Assembly: GCA_024636975.1 (NCBI GenBank)
Contig: JAGXGA010000039.1
Location: forward strand, 1-50,324
DNA from: Mariniphaga sp.
GTDB lineage: Bacteria; Bacteroidota; Bacteroidia; Bacteroidales; Prolixibacteraceae
Reading direction: 5' to 3'
DNA: 50,324 nucleotides
In this document: one piece after another, positions 35,214 through 43,787 of the stretch
How positions within the stretch are numbered: the stretch's first letter is position 1
How the letters are laid out: each line of letters begins with the position of its first letter
Program-made: the position numbers and the translations under genes
Notes under the pieces: generated by a model
Told to the model about the DNA's origin: nothing
Seen by the model: the letters and a program-made list of their open reading frames with translations, nothing else
The model's database searches: none

Positions 35214-35441
35214 ATGGCTATGGCAAAGGTAACCGGAATAGAATTTGAAAAAGACAACAGAGGCGTTAAACGATATGTTCGGATTGACCTCAAAAAACAT
35301 GGTAAGGAAATTGAACCTTTTTTGAAAAAACTGGCCATTAATAATGACTTTCAATTTGAGAACGAGTGGTCAAATAGCCTGACTACCGAACAGTTCAGAA
35401 AAAAAATGCATTCACGGATAAAGAAATGGGGAGAGAAATAA
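35214..35441 (+). CDS. Antitoxin-like protein of RelE-type pair
   Basis: 75 residues. Starts MAMAKVTGIEFEKDNRGVKR with RYVRIDLKKHG, then EQFRKKMHSRIKKWGEK. It overlaps the next gene by 16 bp. Assigned as antitoxin by size and coupling. An internal ATG at codon 3 is also possible as start. Confidence 0.65.
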   Translation: MAMAKVTGIEFEKDNRGVKRYVRIDLKKHGKEIEPFLKKLAINNDFQFENEWSNSLTTEQFRKKMHSRIKKWGEK

Positions 35442-35761
35442 AAATAGCATTTCATCCACCTGTAGTCGATTACCTTGAGCAGCTAACATTTACATTATAT
35501 AAAAAAGATTATTTTGGATTTATAGACTCGGCAATAAACTATATTGACAAAATGATTGATTTTATAAGTAAAAACATCCATACTCGTCCACATAAAAAGG
35601 CTCCTGCATTTTTCGATGTTTATGGAAAAAATATGCATTATATTACATACCAATCAAATAAACAAACTACCTGGTACATATTCTTTATTGAAAATGACAA
35701 CAGGTTCTTGATAAAGCATATAACAAACAATCACGTTTCAGGTCATTTATTTGATGATTGA
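35426..35761 (+). CDS. ParE/RelE-like toxin
   Basis: 111 residues: IKIAFHPPVVDYLEQLTFTLY, a two-helix region (FIDSAINYIDKMIDFI), then the beta-sheet HKKAPAFFDVYGKNMHYITYQ, TTWYIFFIENDNRFLIKHITNNH. The strand order and the late YIFF.....FLIKHITNN segment match RelE/ParE-superfamily toxins in Bacteroidota. It overlaps the upstream partner by 16 bp. Confidence 0.75.
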   Translation: MGREIKIAFHPPVVDYLEQLTFTLYKKDYFGFIDSAINYIDKMIDFISKNIHTRPHKKAPAFFDVYGKNMHYITYQSNKQTTWYIFFIENDNRFLIKHITNNHVSGHLFDD

Positions 35762-36835
35762 ATCTTGCTATTATCAACAGAGATTGCCGCGCTCCTCAAA
35801 ATGCCAGTGGCGGCAATTCTAATGTGGCTGTCGTGGTCGGTTGAGCTGTTTGTTCTTCTAAGGATTCCGTCAGCTGACGGATCGCAATGACGGCTTTGAT
35901 GTTTTGTATGGTGGGGCATGAAGCAGGTGAGCTGTTTCGAAAAAACCTTATTTTCAGTCTTCAACCTTAGTAGCCCTGTTGCAATAAACCTCTAACCCAA
36001 CCTTATTACCTTATTTCAAAATTAATCCACGAATTACACCAATTACACGAAAAGGAAATTCGTGAAAGTCCTTGTAATTAGTGGAAAAAAACAGGTAGTC
36101 AATTATCTTAGAAATTTTTGTAATAACCGGATGGCATCTCTGGTTGTTACCTGCACGAACTTTGCAATAAAAAGCAGGGATGCTATCCATAATTGGCAAA
36201 GAGCAAAGAGCATAGAGCAGAGAGCATAGGGCCTAGAGCAAAGAGCAAAGAGCAAAGAGCAAGACTGACGATGAAAAATCACCTGGTTGTTAAACATAGA
36301 GACACAGATAGCAAAGAACCGGGACATGTTTCTTAAAAACCTTATTTTCTATCTTCAACCTTAGTAGCCCCTGTTGCAATTACCCACCGCCCCAACCTTA
36401 TTACCTTATTTCCAGCACAGAGCCAGGACCCGGATGGCATCCCTGGTTGTTACCTGCACGAACTTTGCAATAAAAAGCAGGGATGCTGGCCATAATTGGC
36501 AAAGAGCAGAGAGCATAGGGCCTAGAGCAAAGAGCAAGACTGACGATGAAAAATCACCTGGTTGTTAAACATAGAGACACAGATAGTACAGAACCGGGAC
36601 ATGTTTCTTAAAAACCTTATTTTCTATCTTCAACCTTAGTAGCCCCTGTTGCAATTACCCACCGCCCCAACCTTATTACCTTATTTCCAGCACAGAGCCA
36701 GGACCCGGATCGCATCCCTGGTTGTTACATGCACGAACTTTGCAATAAAAAGCAGGGATGCTGGCCATAATTGGCAAAGAGCAAAGAGCACAGAGCAAAG
36801 AGCCGGGACCTGTTTCGGAGACAGAGCAAAAAAGT
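35762..36835. repeat. Tandem array of composite repeats
   Basis: No gene. Contains 35780-36016, a close copy of 28112-28368. A CACGAATTACACC/TAATTAGTGG hairpin is at 36026-36090. Three successive composites follow, each of a GGATGGCATC/GATGCTxxCC element plus AGAGCAAAGAGC tract plus GACTGACGATGAAAAATCAC plus AACCTTATT half element, at about 36128-36430, 36431-36700 and 36701-36830. The composites themselves are tandemly duplicated. Confidence 0.7.
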
Positions 36836-36968
36836 AGAATAGATAAAAAAATATATATTTTAAGGCCGTGTATGATTTATGGCCCGGGGAATAAGGGAAA
36901 TCTTAACTTGTTGTACAAACTGGTGTCTAAAGGCATCCCATTGCCGCTGGGAGCGTTTGAAAACAGTC
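36836..36968 (+). pseudogene. Internal fragment of a sugar epimerase gene
   Basis: Encodes DKKIYILRPCMIYGPGNKGN through GAFEN, matching residues about 197-240 of the epimerase at 15599-16672, with many synonymous changes. Both ends run into repeat DNA (AGAGC tract on the left, CACTCAGTC repeat on the right). Its left edge coincides with the end of the repeat-derived insert in the intact gene. Confidence 0.85.
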
Positions 36969-37064
36969 ACTCAGTCACTTAGTCACTCAGTCTCTTCGTC
37001 ACTTAGTCTAAGTTTGTTGATGAAATTGCGCAGAAATGTACCGGTTACCTGTCACAATTTTTAT

Positions 37065-37072
37065 TAATTTTG
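37065..37072 (+). promoter_or_regulatory. Bacteroidota-type -7 box
   Basis: TAATTTTG matches TAnnTTTG and lies 15 bp before ATG 37088. No convincing -33 TTG is seen. Confidence 0.45.
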
Positions 37073-37087
37073 CAAAAAACGATAATT

Positions 37088-37288
37088 ATGGAAGCAATAG
37101 TAATTGAAGTTAAGAATGAAGCAGATGCAAAATTCTGGCTCAATCTGGCAAAAAAAACAGGAACCAAAGCCCGGGCAATCAGTACCGACAAAATTGAAGA
37201 TGATAAACTTGCCGCATTAATTGAAAAAGGTATGAAAAGCAAAACAGTCAGCCGCGAAAGTATAATGGAAATACTGGAACAAAAATGA
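37088..37288 (+). CDS. Antitoxin of broken RelE pair
   Basis: 66 residues: EAIVIEVKNEADAKFWLNLAKKTG, then MKSKTVSRESIMEIL. This is typical of small Bacteroidota antitoxins paired with RelE-family toxins. Its stop overlaps the toxin start by 4 bp (ATGA). ATG 37088 is chosen over an in-frame TTG at 37070. Confidence 0.75.
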   Translation: MEAIVIEVKNEADAKFWLNLAKKTGTKARAISTDKIEDDKLAALIEKGMKSKTVSRESIMEILEQK

Positions 37289-37550
37289 AGACTGAATTCA
37301 AAGCTTCTTTCCTTAAAGCAGTAAAAAAAATTAAAGACCAGCAACTAAAAGCTGAAATTGCCGATGCGATTAAAGAAGTGGAATCGGCTGAAATTTGAGG
37401 CAAATTAAACAACTGAAAAAACTAAAAGGATATAAACACTATTATCGGATTCGCATTAAGGACTTCCGTATCGGACTGCAAATAGAAAACAAAACGGTAT
37501 TTTTTGTTGACATAGATCACCGTAAAAATATTTACCGGATATTCCCATAA
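37285..37550 (+). pseudogene. RelE-like toxin gene with frameshift
   Basis: Starts KTEFKASFLKAVKKIKDQQL, stops at TGA in codon 37 (37393-37395). The rest of a RelE/plasmid-stabilisation toxin continues in the next frame as LRQIKQLKKLKGYKHYYRI, DFRIGLQIENKTVFFVDIDH, ending YRIFP at 37550. One-base change at about 37390-37396. The antitoxin is intact, which fits loss of a toxin being tolerated. Confidence 0.85.
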
Positions 37551-37734
37551 TAACTATGACTGTGCCCATGGTTTTTTTCATAGAGATTTACTTCACCCAA
37601 ATGGAGATAAAGAGAAAAAAATAATTGAAGCACCAGATTTAAAATACGGTTTTACCTATGCCAGACAAGATCTGGAAGATAGATGGGAATGGTATAAAGA
37701 ACAATATTTGAAAAAGCTAAAAAATGACAAATAA
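37551..37734 (+). pseudogene. 3' fragment of an unrecognised small gene
   Basis: Open frame with no start, reading HGFFHRDLLHPNGDKEKK, APDLKYGFTYARQDLEDRWEWY and ending at 37734. It overlaps the next gene by 11 bp, as functional pairs do, so it is the tail of the former partner of that gene. The His/Asn-rich H-x-D-x-x-H-P-N-G segment resembles small Bacteroidota proteins of unknown function. Confidence 0.6.
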
Positions 37735-37933
37735 GGAACAAATTCAACGAGATATTGCTGTAGCATTTGATTTTATTGAACAAATCATAGAAAATCCGGA
37801 TTTAACAGATAAAATACCTGATGGTTCGGTTATTTCTTTTATTGACAATCAGAATAAAAAAATTGAAAAACAAGCCACTCGTTTACCTTCAACAAAATAT
37901 GTAAAAGTTAAAAGACACTTTGAATTATTATAA
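37724..37933 (+). CDS. DUF5647-like small protein
   Basis: 69 residues: AFDFIEQIIENPDLTDKIPDGSVISFIDNQN resembles DUF5647-type proteins (F-x-F-I ... P-x-x-x-x-x-I-P-D-G). Probably one half of a two-gene module whose first gene is reduced to the fragment upstream. Function unknown. Confidence 0.55.
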   Translation: MTNKEQIQRDIAVAFDFIEQIIENPDLTDKIPDGSVISFIDNQNKKIEKQATRLPSTKYVKVKRHFELL

Positions 37934-38458
37934 AATAATTTCAAAGTCCCCAGGCGAGTCAATAATTCATCGAATGTAATTCAGCAAAGAGCAAAGAGCG
38001 AAGAGCATAGGGCCTTTAGGGCAAAGAGCAGGACTGAAGATGAAAAATCACACTTGGTTGTTAAACATAAAGACACAGATAGAAAAGAGCCGGGACCTGT
38101 TTCTTAAAAACCTTATTTTCTATCTTCAACCTTAGTAGCCCTGAAAGAGCCAGAGCACAGGGCAAAGAGCCGGAACGAAGTTGAGTTCCGTGAAACGGAA
38201 AGAGAGCCTGGATTTAAAAAATCCGACTCCCGTGGGTTCGGCTTTCCAATCAGCGAATAGATGTTCCTGCCAACGATTCCGGAGGAATCAAATGTCTATA
38301 GCAATGAAGCCACAAACAACCACCTCGCGGCGCAACTGCCAGCCTGAATTGAAACACATCCTTTCCATACGCCGCCAATAAGATATAAGATATTTAATTA
38401 TATGATAGCAAAAAGTGAACAGTTATGGATAAAAAACAGCAAAACTTCATGCTTTTAG
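37934..38458. repeat. Repeat-filled region
   Basis: No gene. GCAAAGAGCGAAGAGC tract, AACCTTATT half element (38108-38143), GGAACGAAGTTGAGTTCC (38170) and the GATTCCGGAGGAATC palindrome block (38262-38345), which is the second copy of the block at 19456. Confidence 0.65.
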
Positions 38459-38505
38459 TTTAGAATATCATGATATTTGAAACCATAACTTTAGAATATC
38501 ATGAT
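38459..38505 (+). promoter_or_regulatory. Two direct copies of TTTAGAATATCATGAT around the start codon
   Basis: Perfect 16-bp copies at 38459-38474 and 38490-38505, 31 bp apart (three helical turns). The second copy contains the ATG of the ATPase gene at 38501. Each copy includes the inverted word ATATCATGAT. Could be an autoregulatory operator or a short duplication. Confidence 0.5.
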
Positions 38506-39643
38506 TGAACGTCAGCAATTCTTTAAAGGTTCAGAAGGTGAAAGTTTTTTTTTATGGGGAGCCATACAAACAGGCAAAAGCACTTTGCTAAAAGCACTCT
38601 ATCCTGATTCATTGTGGTTCGATTTGCTGCAAACTGATGTGTTTGGCCGGCTGCAACGAAATCCGTCGCAATTGAGGGAAATCGTATTGGCATCGCAATC
38701 CTCTTACCCGGTAGTAATCGACGAAATTCAAAAAATACCGGCCCTGCTCGACGAAGTACACTGGCTGATTGAGAACCAGCGAACCCGTTTTGTTTTGAGT
38801 GGTTCAAGCCCCCGCAAAATCATCCGTACGCAGGCCAACCTGTTGGGAGGCCGCGCGCTCCGTTATGAACTGTTCCCTTTTGTGAGCCACGAAATACCTG
38901 ATTTTTCGCTTATACGGGCGTTAAACCACGGCCTGTTGCCACGTCATTATCTTGCAACCAATCCGGATAAACTGATTGAATCTTACATCGGTAACTATCT
39001 TCGTGATGAAATTATGGCTGAAGCACGCCTTCGGAATGTAACATCCTTTGCGCGGTTCCTTGAGGTAGCGGCTTTTTCAAACGGAGAAATGGTCAATTAT
39101 TCAAACATCGCTTCAGAGACCGGCACAAGCGCTCCTACAGTGAAAGAATATTTCCAGATACTGGAAGATACCCTGGTCGGCCGTTTTTTGCCTTCATTTC
39201 AAAAAAAACCGAAACGCCGGGTTATACTGGCTCCTAAATTTTATTTTTTCGATATCGGAATTGTAAATTACCTGTTAAAAAGAGGAAATATAGAAACAGG
39301 CAGCGAAACTTTTGGGAATGCTTTTGAACATTTTATTTACCAGGAATTAATTGCTCATAGCCATTACTCCGGGGTCCAATACCCATTGTATTATTGGCGA
39401 ACAGCATCACAAATTGAGGTTGATTTTGTATTGGGTGTCCACGAAGCTGCTGTAGAAGTAAAATCAACCAGTAACGCTACTCCACGGCATGCCAAAGGAT
39501 TAAAAAGTTTTGCAGAAGAATATACAGTGAAAAAACAAATCCTGGTAACCAACGATCCCTTTCCCAGGCAAATGGGAAATATACTGGTTCTTCCGTGGAA
39601 TATATTCCTGCAGCAACTTTGGGCAGGAAAAATTATAAATTGA
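38501..39643 (+). CDS. AAA_14/DUF4143 ATP-binding protein
   Basis: 380-residue ATPase of the AAA_14-DUF4143 type. Walker A is GAIQTGKST (about 20-28; I replaces the common R), Walker B is VVIDEIQKIP (about 71-80), sensor is FVLSGSSPRKI. The DUF4143 C-terminal part (about 190-350) has SFARFLEVAAFSNGEMVNYS and a nuclease-like EVDFVLG...AAVEVKSTS segment. The E-V-D-F ... E-V-K-S motif resembles a PD-(D/E)XK centre. Such proteins are common in accessory islands; their role is not settled. Confidence 0.9.
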   Translation: MIERQQFFKGSEGESFFLWGAIQTGKSTLLKALYPDSLWFDLLQTDVFGRLQRNPSQLREIVLASQSSYPVVIDEIQKIPALLDEVHWLIENQRTRFVLSGSSPRKIIRTQANLLGGRALRYELFPFVSHEIPDFSLIRALNHGLLPRHYLATNPDKLIESYIGNYLRDEIMAEARLRNVTSFARFLEVAAFSNGEMVNYSNIASETGTSAPTVKEYFQILEDTLVGRFLPSFQKKPKRRVILAPKFYFFDIGIVNYLLKRGNIETGSETFGNAFEHFIYQELIAHSHYSGVQYPLYYWRTASQIEVDFVLGVHEAAVEVKSTSNATPRHAKGLKSFAEEYTVKKQILVTNDPFPRQMGNILVLPWNIFLQQLWAGKIIN

Positions 39644-40577
39644 ATACAGAGTCGAGCCGGAACAAAGTGGAATCTTCAACCTTAGTAGCCCAGCTGCAGT
39701 TAACCACCGACTGAAGAACCGGACGTTGAACAGTGCGCCCGGGAGCAGCGAATTCCCTGCACGACTGTGTCATTCAGGCGGGCCTGCCCGATAATCATTC
39801 AGGCGGGCCTGCCCGACTAAGTCATTCAGGCGGGCGATTCGCTGATTTGGCAAAGGCCTTTAGAGCCAGGAGCCGGAACGAAGTGGAGTTCCGTGAAACG
39901 GAAACAGAGCATAGGGCCAGGAGCCAGGAGCCGGATGGCATCTTGAGCGGGTGACTTGAGGTCACCTGCTCAATTATCTTTCAGTGGTCACCTGCTCAGT
40001 CAACTTCCCCCCCAGACGCCCCCTCAGTGCCGTCATTGCCTGCCTGACGTTAGGCAGGCGATCCCGTCCACCTTACATAAAAGGTAATAAGTCAAAACCT
40101 GCACTTCCTTCTGTTTGATGTATACCAGTAACTGCAAATAAAAGGACGGTCCGTCAGCTGACGGAAATCTGACCCGATAGGCAGAGACCTTGTTCAATGA
40201 TATCCTCCTTAATCATGTTGTATAATCATGACAAGCCCTGAAGGAAGGCCGGTGCAACCATCATGAGATTGCCGCTCCCCGCCGGTATTGTAAGGACCGG
40301 CATTCTAATAAAGGTAATGCTGTCATCTGATCTTGTACCCCTTTAGAAACGTATGCGGGGCTCGCAATGACGACTCTGTGGCCAGGTTGGGTGGTAGGGG
40401 AATGAAGGGCATGCGCGCAGCGCATGCCCTTCATTCTTTCCCCTCAGACCCCTCATCATGCCTGACCCTGAAGCATTGCCGGTGCCATTATGAACAGATT
40501 GCCTGCCCGGCCTCTCTGTTCCTAATTCGTGCAATTCGCTTCATCCGCGTAATCCGCTCAAATCCGCGCAATCTTCC
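39644..40577. repeat. Repeat-filled region downstream of Argonaute
   Basis: No gene. AACCTTAGTAGCCC scrap, GTCATTCAGGCGGGCCTGCCCGA tandem copies (39768-39835), GGAACGAAGTGGAGTTCC, and the GGTGAC palindrome (39948-39975). GGTCCGTCAGCTGACGGAAATCT is at 40147, GGGCATGCGCGCAGCGCATGCCC at 40408 and AATCCGC array at 40520-40575, which reaches the Argonaute stop. No terminator could be picked out for the minus-strand gene. Confidence 0.65.
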
Positions 40578-42704
40578 TCAAAGAAACCATGGAACGCACC
40601 TCCCGTGCACCGGCAGCATTTTATTCCGGAACCACGGCACAAAGCCAGCCAGCCGGTCGGGCCAGGCGAGGGTAACCGGCAGGGGCGATGCATGTGCCGA
40701 GTGCCAGTGCATGCGGGTGAAGCCGTACACCTGGTCGAGCAGCCCGGTAACCACACCCGCTTCCTCAAGGTGGGCGGGACGGGTACAGCGGAGATCGATG
40801 TGCAGGGGCAAAACCTGCTCCGTGCCCGGACTTTTGTGTCCTGACTGCCTGCGGCGATTGCCGCAGTTGAGCAGGTAGCTGTTGGTGCCGCACCGTGTCC
40901 AGGTGCCGTCTGCAGGCGCTGCACTTACCTGCGGGTTGCCGAACACCAGCAGATCACTGCTCCGGCATTGGCTGATGGCAGCTACCACCACCGGGATGTC
41001 AAGCTGCAGCTCGCCGAGCATCTTTTCAAGCAGTTCCATCTCATCATCGGTGAACTGCCTGCCGGAGTGGATCACCAGCCGCTGCATGCCGGGATGGTTC
41101 TCCATGCACTCCCTGTAAGCCGCCAGCGCCAGGCCCCACACCGGGCGACTGTCGCCGGCAGGGTAGAGGGTGGCCCCGCCAAAGCTGCCGCCCGGCAAAA
41201 AGTATACGGCAGCGCCGTGCTGTGCTGTTACCGTACCCCGATCGTGCAATGTGCTGAAGCCCACCACCGGATCTTTCTGCCAGTCGCCCTCCGGACGCCA
41301 GGGTAACCCTCCCAGTTTGGCTACAAGCGCGCACCCGATGGTGCAGAAAGCAAGACTGAAATCGCCGTTGAGCTTGCCTGCCTCCAGGGCCTGCACCGAC
41401 AGCTGCCTGTTCATCAGCAGCTCCTTGATGCGGTAATACAGCCGCTTCTGACCGGTGTCCTGATCCTTCTTTGGCCAGGGAGTGATGTAAAAGGCGAAGT
41501 AGATAACCTGCGGGTCGAAGGATAACTGCTGCAGACGCTTTTCCACCTGCTCCTCCGGATCGTCACCCGGATGAATAACGATGTTGTGCTCCGGGGCATA
41601 CGATAGCTGCATGCAGGTGATCCGGCTCAGTCTGACCGTGCCTTCCCTGCCGGTGATGTAACGGTGCAGCAGGTCTGCTTCACCTTCGTTCTGACTGAAA
41701 TAAATGAAAAAGCAGCGGAAGTGGCTTCCGCGTGGCCGCAGCAGCGGTCCGTACTTTCGGATGCCTTCCAGCGGATCGGTATGCCTGCATCCCTGTCCGA
41801 ACTGCAGTTTGCGACAGGCGCCGGGCAGCACACCGGTATCGCCGGGTGCCACTGCCCTGAACCTGCCGTTGTGAGGCACCACTTCCAGGAACTTCTCATC
41901 CATGCAGAACTTCTGCATAAAATCGCTGATGAGCCTGAAAGAAGCATCGTACCGGTCGTGACCATAATGCGGCGTAAATGCCGTCCCGAGTTCATCTGCA
42001 AGATCCGGATTCAACACAGGAAATACCTCATGGGGGTGGTAAGTCGCCGCCGGAGACAGCCGGTTCCAGTGAAAGATCCGCCTGCGCCACGCTACCAGCC
42101 CGAACAACCGCGTGTCGGTTCCCATTGCTTCGAAGGCATCAAGGCTTTGCTGCAGTATGTGTGCGGCACCGTTGTACCCGATCAGCAGCTCCGGCTGTCC
42201 GGCATCTGGTTCATGGAGCACCTGGATCGTAAACCGGTGGAATACATGTTCCGGAACAGCTTCATCTGCCTGCTCCCGACCGGTGGCGACCGGGAAAGAG
42301 CCCTCCGCAGCCCTGTACCAGAACTCCGGTTTCCACGGATGCCGGTGCCGCCAGTAATCTGCCTGCGGCGCCAGGATCTCCGTCATGCGGTGGATGCACC
42401 AGGCACGCGCGATGTCGGGATGGGCTGCCAGCTCCACCGGTACTGTCGCGTCGTTCATTTCATTATGAAACCGGACATAAAAGTGCGGGGGAATGAGGTC
42501 AGGGGGCAACTCCCGGATTAGCGATGCCGGCACCTGCGACGGTAATAAACGATAAGTGCCGTGCGCCGGATCCGTGCTGAAAGAAATCTGAACCGTTTTT
42601 GCGGGATAGCTGAACGATAGTGTGTTGAAAAACAAAGGCCCCGGCTGGTTATCGCCGGCAGCAGACAGTTCGGGTGCGGGTGGTGTGGTTTCTGATGTAA
42701 ACAT
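40578..42704 (-). CDS. Long prokaryotic Argonaute (pAgo), probably catalytically inactive
   Basis: 708 residues, normal length for a long pAgo. The N and PAZ-like half has the Bacteroidota pattern HRFTIQVLHEPDAGQPELL, GYNGAAHILQQSL (about 157-187), KLQFGQGCRHTDPLEGIRKYGP (about 299-320). MID (about 370-470) has YYRIKELLMNRQLSVQALEAGKL then GCALVAKLGGLPWRP, the classic MID-PIWI junction. PIWI (about 475-690) has QRLVIHSGRQFTDDE, GTEQVLPLHIDL, LLDQVYGFTRMHWHSA and SPLPVTLAWPDRLAGFVPWF, ending in PWFL. MID positions Tyr424, Lys427, Gln438 and Lys444 could bind a guide 5' end. The first catalytic Asp appears replaced (VVGFS, Ser484), and HSG stands where the second would be, so slicing is unlikely. 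GC-rich. Start 15 bp after the HTH_17 gene: one operon. Confidence 0.88.
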   Translation of the reverse strand: MFTSETTPPAPELSAAGDNQPGPLFFNTLSFSYPAKTVQISFSTDPAHGTYRLLPSQVPASLIRELPPDLIPPHFYVRFHNEMNDATVPVELAAHPDIARAWCIHRMTEILAPQADYWRHRHPWKPEFWYRAAEGSFPVATGREQADEAVPEHVFHRFTIQVLHEPDAGQPELLIGYNGAAHILQQSLDAFEAMGTDTRLFGLVAWRRRIFHWNRLSPAATYHPHEVFPVLNPDLADELGTAFTPHYGHDRYDASFRLISDFMQKFCMDEKFLEVVPHNGRFRAVAPGDTGVLPGACRKLQFGQGCRHTDPLEGIRKYGPLLRPRGSHFRCFFIYFSQNEGEADLLHRYITGREGTVRLSRITCMQLSYAPEHNIVIHPGDDPEEQVEKRLQQLSFDPQVIYFAFYITPWPKKDQDTGQKRLYYRIKELLMNRQLSVQALEAGKLNGDFSLAFCTIGCALVAKLGGLPWRPEGDWQKDPVVGFSTLHDRGTVTAQHGAAVYFLPGGSFGGATLYPAGDSRPVWGLALAAYRECMENHPGMQRLVIHSGRQFTDDEMELLEKMLGELQLDIPVVVAAISQCRSSDLLVFGNPQVSAAPADGTWTRCGTNSYLLNCGNRRRQSGHKSPGTEQVLPLHIDLRCTRPAHLEEAGVVTGLLDQVYGFTRMHWHSAHASPLPVTLAWPDRLAGFVPWFRNKMLPVHGRCVPWFL

Positions 42705-42719
42705 AGTTGTACGGTTTGA

Positions 42720-43787
42720 TTAATAATTTGGTTGCCCGGGTTTGCGTTTCCCGGCAGAGTTTATCTTTTTGTTTTTTCCTTTCTCAATCAGGTCCTTCAC
42801 ATCCTTTAACGAATAGCAGTACCTGCCGCCGATTTTCGTATAGGGCAGCTCACCCGTTTCGCGGTAACGGTGCAGCGAACTGGTGCTGGTATCGAGCAAT
42901 TCCCGCACCCTGGCTCCGCTGAGGTACTGCTCCGGCTCTTTTGCCTGTGGTTTCTTCGGTGGAACAGCATTTAATACCTGGCTAAATGTCTGACGCATGT
43001 CATCCCAGTCCAGCTTCATTTCTTTAATCAGCCCGATAAGGTCGTGGTCCGTCGGTGGCGGGGCGGCCGGCGATTCATTTGCAGCCGTCTGGGGGGTGAC
43101 ATACACTGCAGGGGCAGGAGCAGAAGGTTTCTTTCCCCCGGTCAGCCGGTCAAACAGCTCAATGATCTCGTCACTGACAAAGGCTTCAGGGACGGCAAGC
43201 AACAGGTTCCGGATGTTAAACGACGGATCGGTGGCGGTGGCCGGGTCACTGCCTGCTGCGGTCAGACGGTGGAGCAGGACGCACAATGCTGCCCGGACAC
43301 GACAGGCGATCATGTGCTCGGGCTGCTCTGCTAGGTGCCACGGAAGGCTGCAGTTCAGCAGTTCAGTTAACGTGTCTGCCATACGCGCCCGGTACACGTC
43401 ACACACCGACATTCCGTGATAATCGGATAAGATTTTAGTGGCCCACTGGTCGTAGCCGTTGAGGCAATACCCCAACAGGCGGTTGTAAAATTGCTGGCGC
43501 CTGGTGGCGGCGGGAAGGTTGAAGAATGCGGCGCCTCCCCGGTCGGCCGCATTGGTGCAGGCATCGGCCAGGTTGCCGGCTTCGCGCCGGAACCGCTGCA
43601 TTGCCAGCGACTGCACTGAGCCCGACTGCATGACCAGCATCCTGAAGGTAGCGCTGCAGGCATTGCCGTTACTGCCATTAATCGATTGCAGCAGGCGGCT
43701 GAACCGCTCCTGCTGCCGGTTGCTTTCAAGCCAGGGCATCCACGATCCGGTAAGCATACTGGCGAAGATTTCGTATTTTGGTGTCAT
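42720..43787 (-). CDS. HTH_17 protein in operon with Argonaute
   Basis: 355 residues. The last 70 hold an excisionase/MerR-like HTH_17 domain (about 288-338): YLSGARVRELLDTSTSSLHR, TGELPYTKIGGRYCYSLKDVKDL, then a basic tail. Residues 1-215 are helical, of no family I recognise (PWLESNRQQERFSRLLQSI, YHGMSVCDVYRARMADTL). A Pro/Ala-rich linker runs about 220-247 and a short helix about 248-272. The Argonaute follows on the same strand with a 15-bp gap. It could bind DNA for the Argonaute, regulate the operon, or be an element protein. GC-rich like the Argonaute and unlike neighbours, suggesting joint transfer. Confidence 0.8.
   Translation of the reverse strand: MTPKYEIFASMLTGSWMPWLESNRQQERFSRLLQSINGSNGNACSATFRMLVMQSGSVQSLAMQRFRREAGNLADACTNAADRGGAAFFNLPAATRRQQFYNRLLGYCLNGYDQWATKILSDYHGMSVCDVYRARMADTLTELLNCSLPWHLAEQPEHMIACRVRAALCVLLHRLTAAGSDPATATDPSFNIRNLLLAVPEAFVSDEIIELFDRLTGGKKPSAPAPAVYVTPQTAANESPAAPPPTDHDLIGLIKEMKLDWDDMRQTFSQVLNAVPPKKPQAKEPEQYLSGARVRELLDTSTSSLHRYRETGELPYTKIGGRYCYSLKDVKDLIEKGKNKKINSAGKRKPGQPNY

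Noticed and set aside
40333-40878. Plus-strand frame of 181 codons
   Set aside because: Half lies in repeat DNA and half is antisense to the Argonaute 3' end.
41664-42521. Plus-strand frame of 285 codons
   Set aside because: Antisense shadow of the GC-rich Argonaute gene; no domain, and MID/PIWI motifs are on the minus strand.
40578-42704. Argonaute as an active slicer
   Set aside because: Positions expected for the first two catalytic acidic residues read VGFS and HSG; without an alignment I could not find a complete DEDX set.
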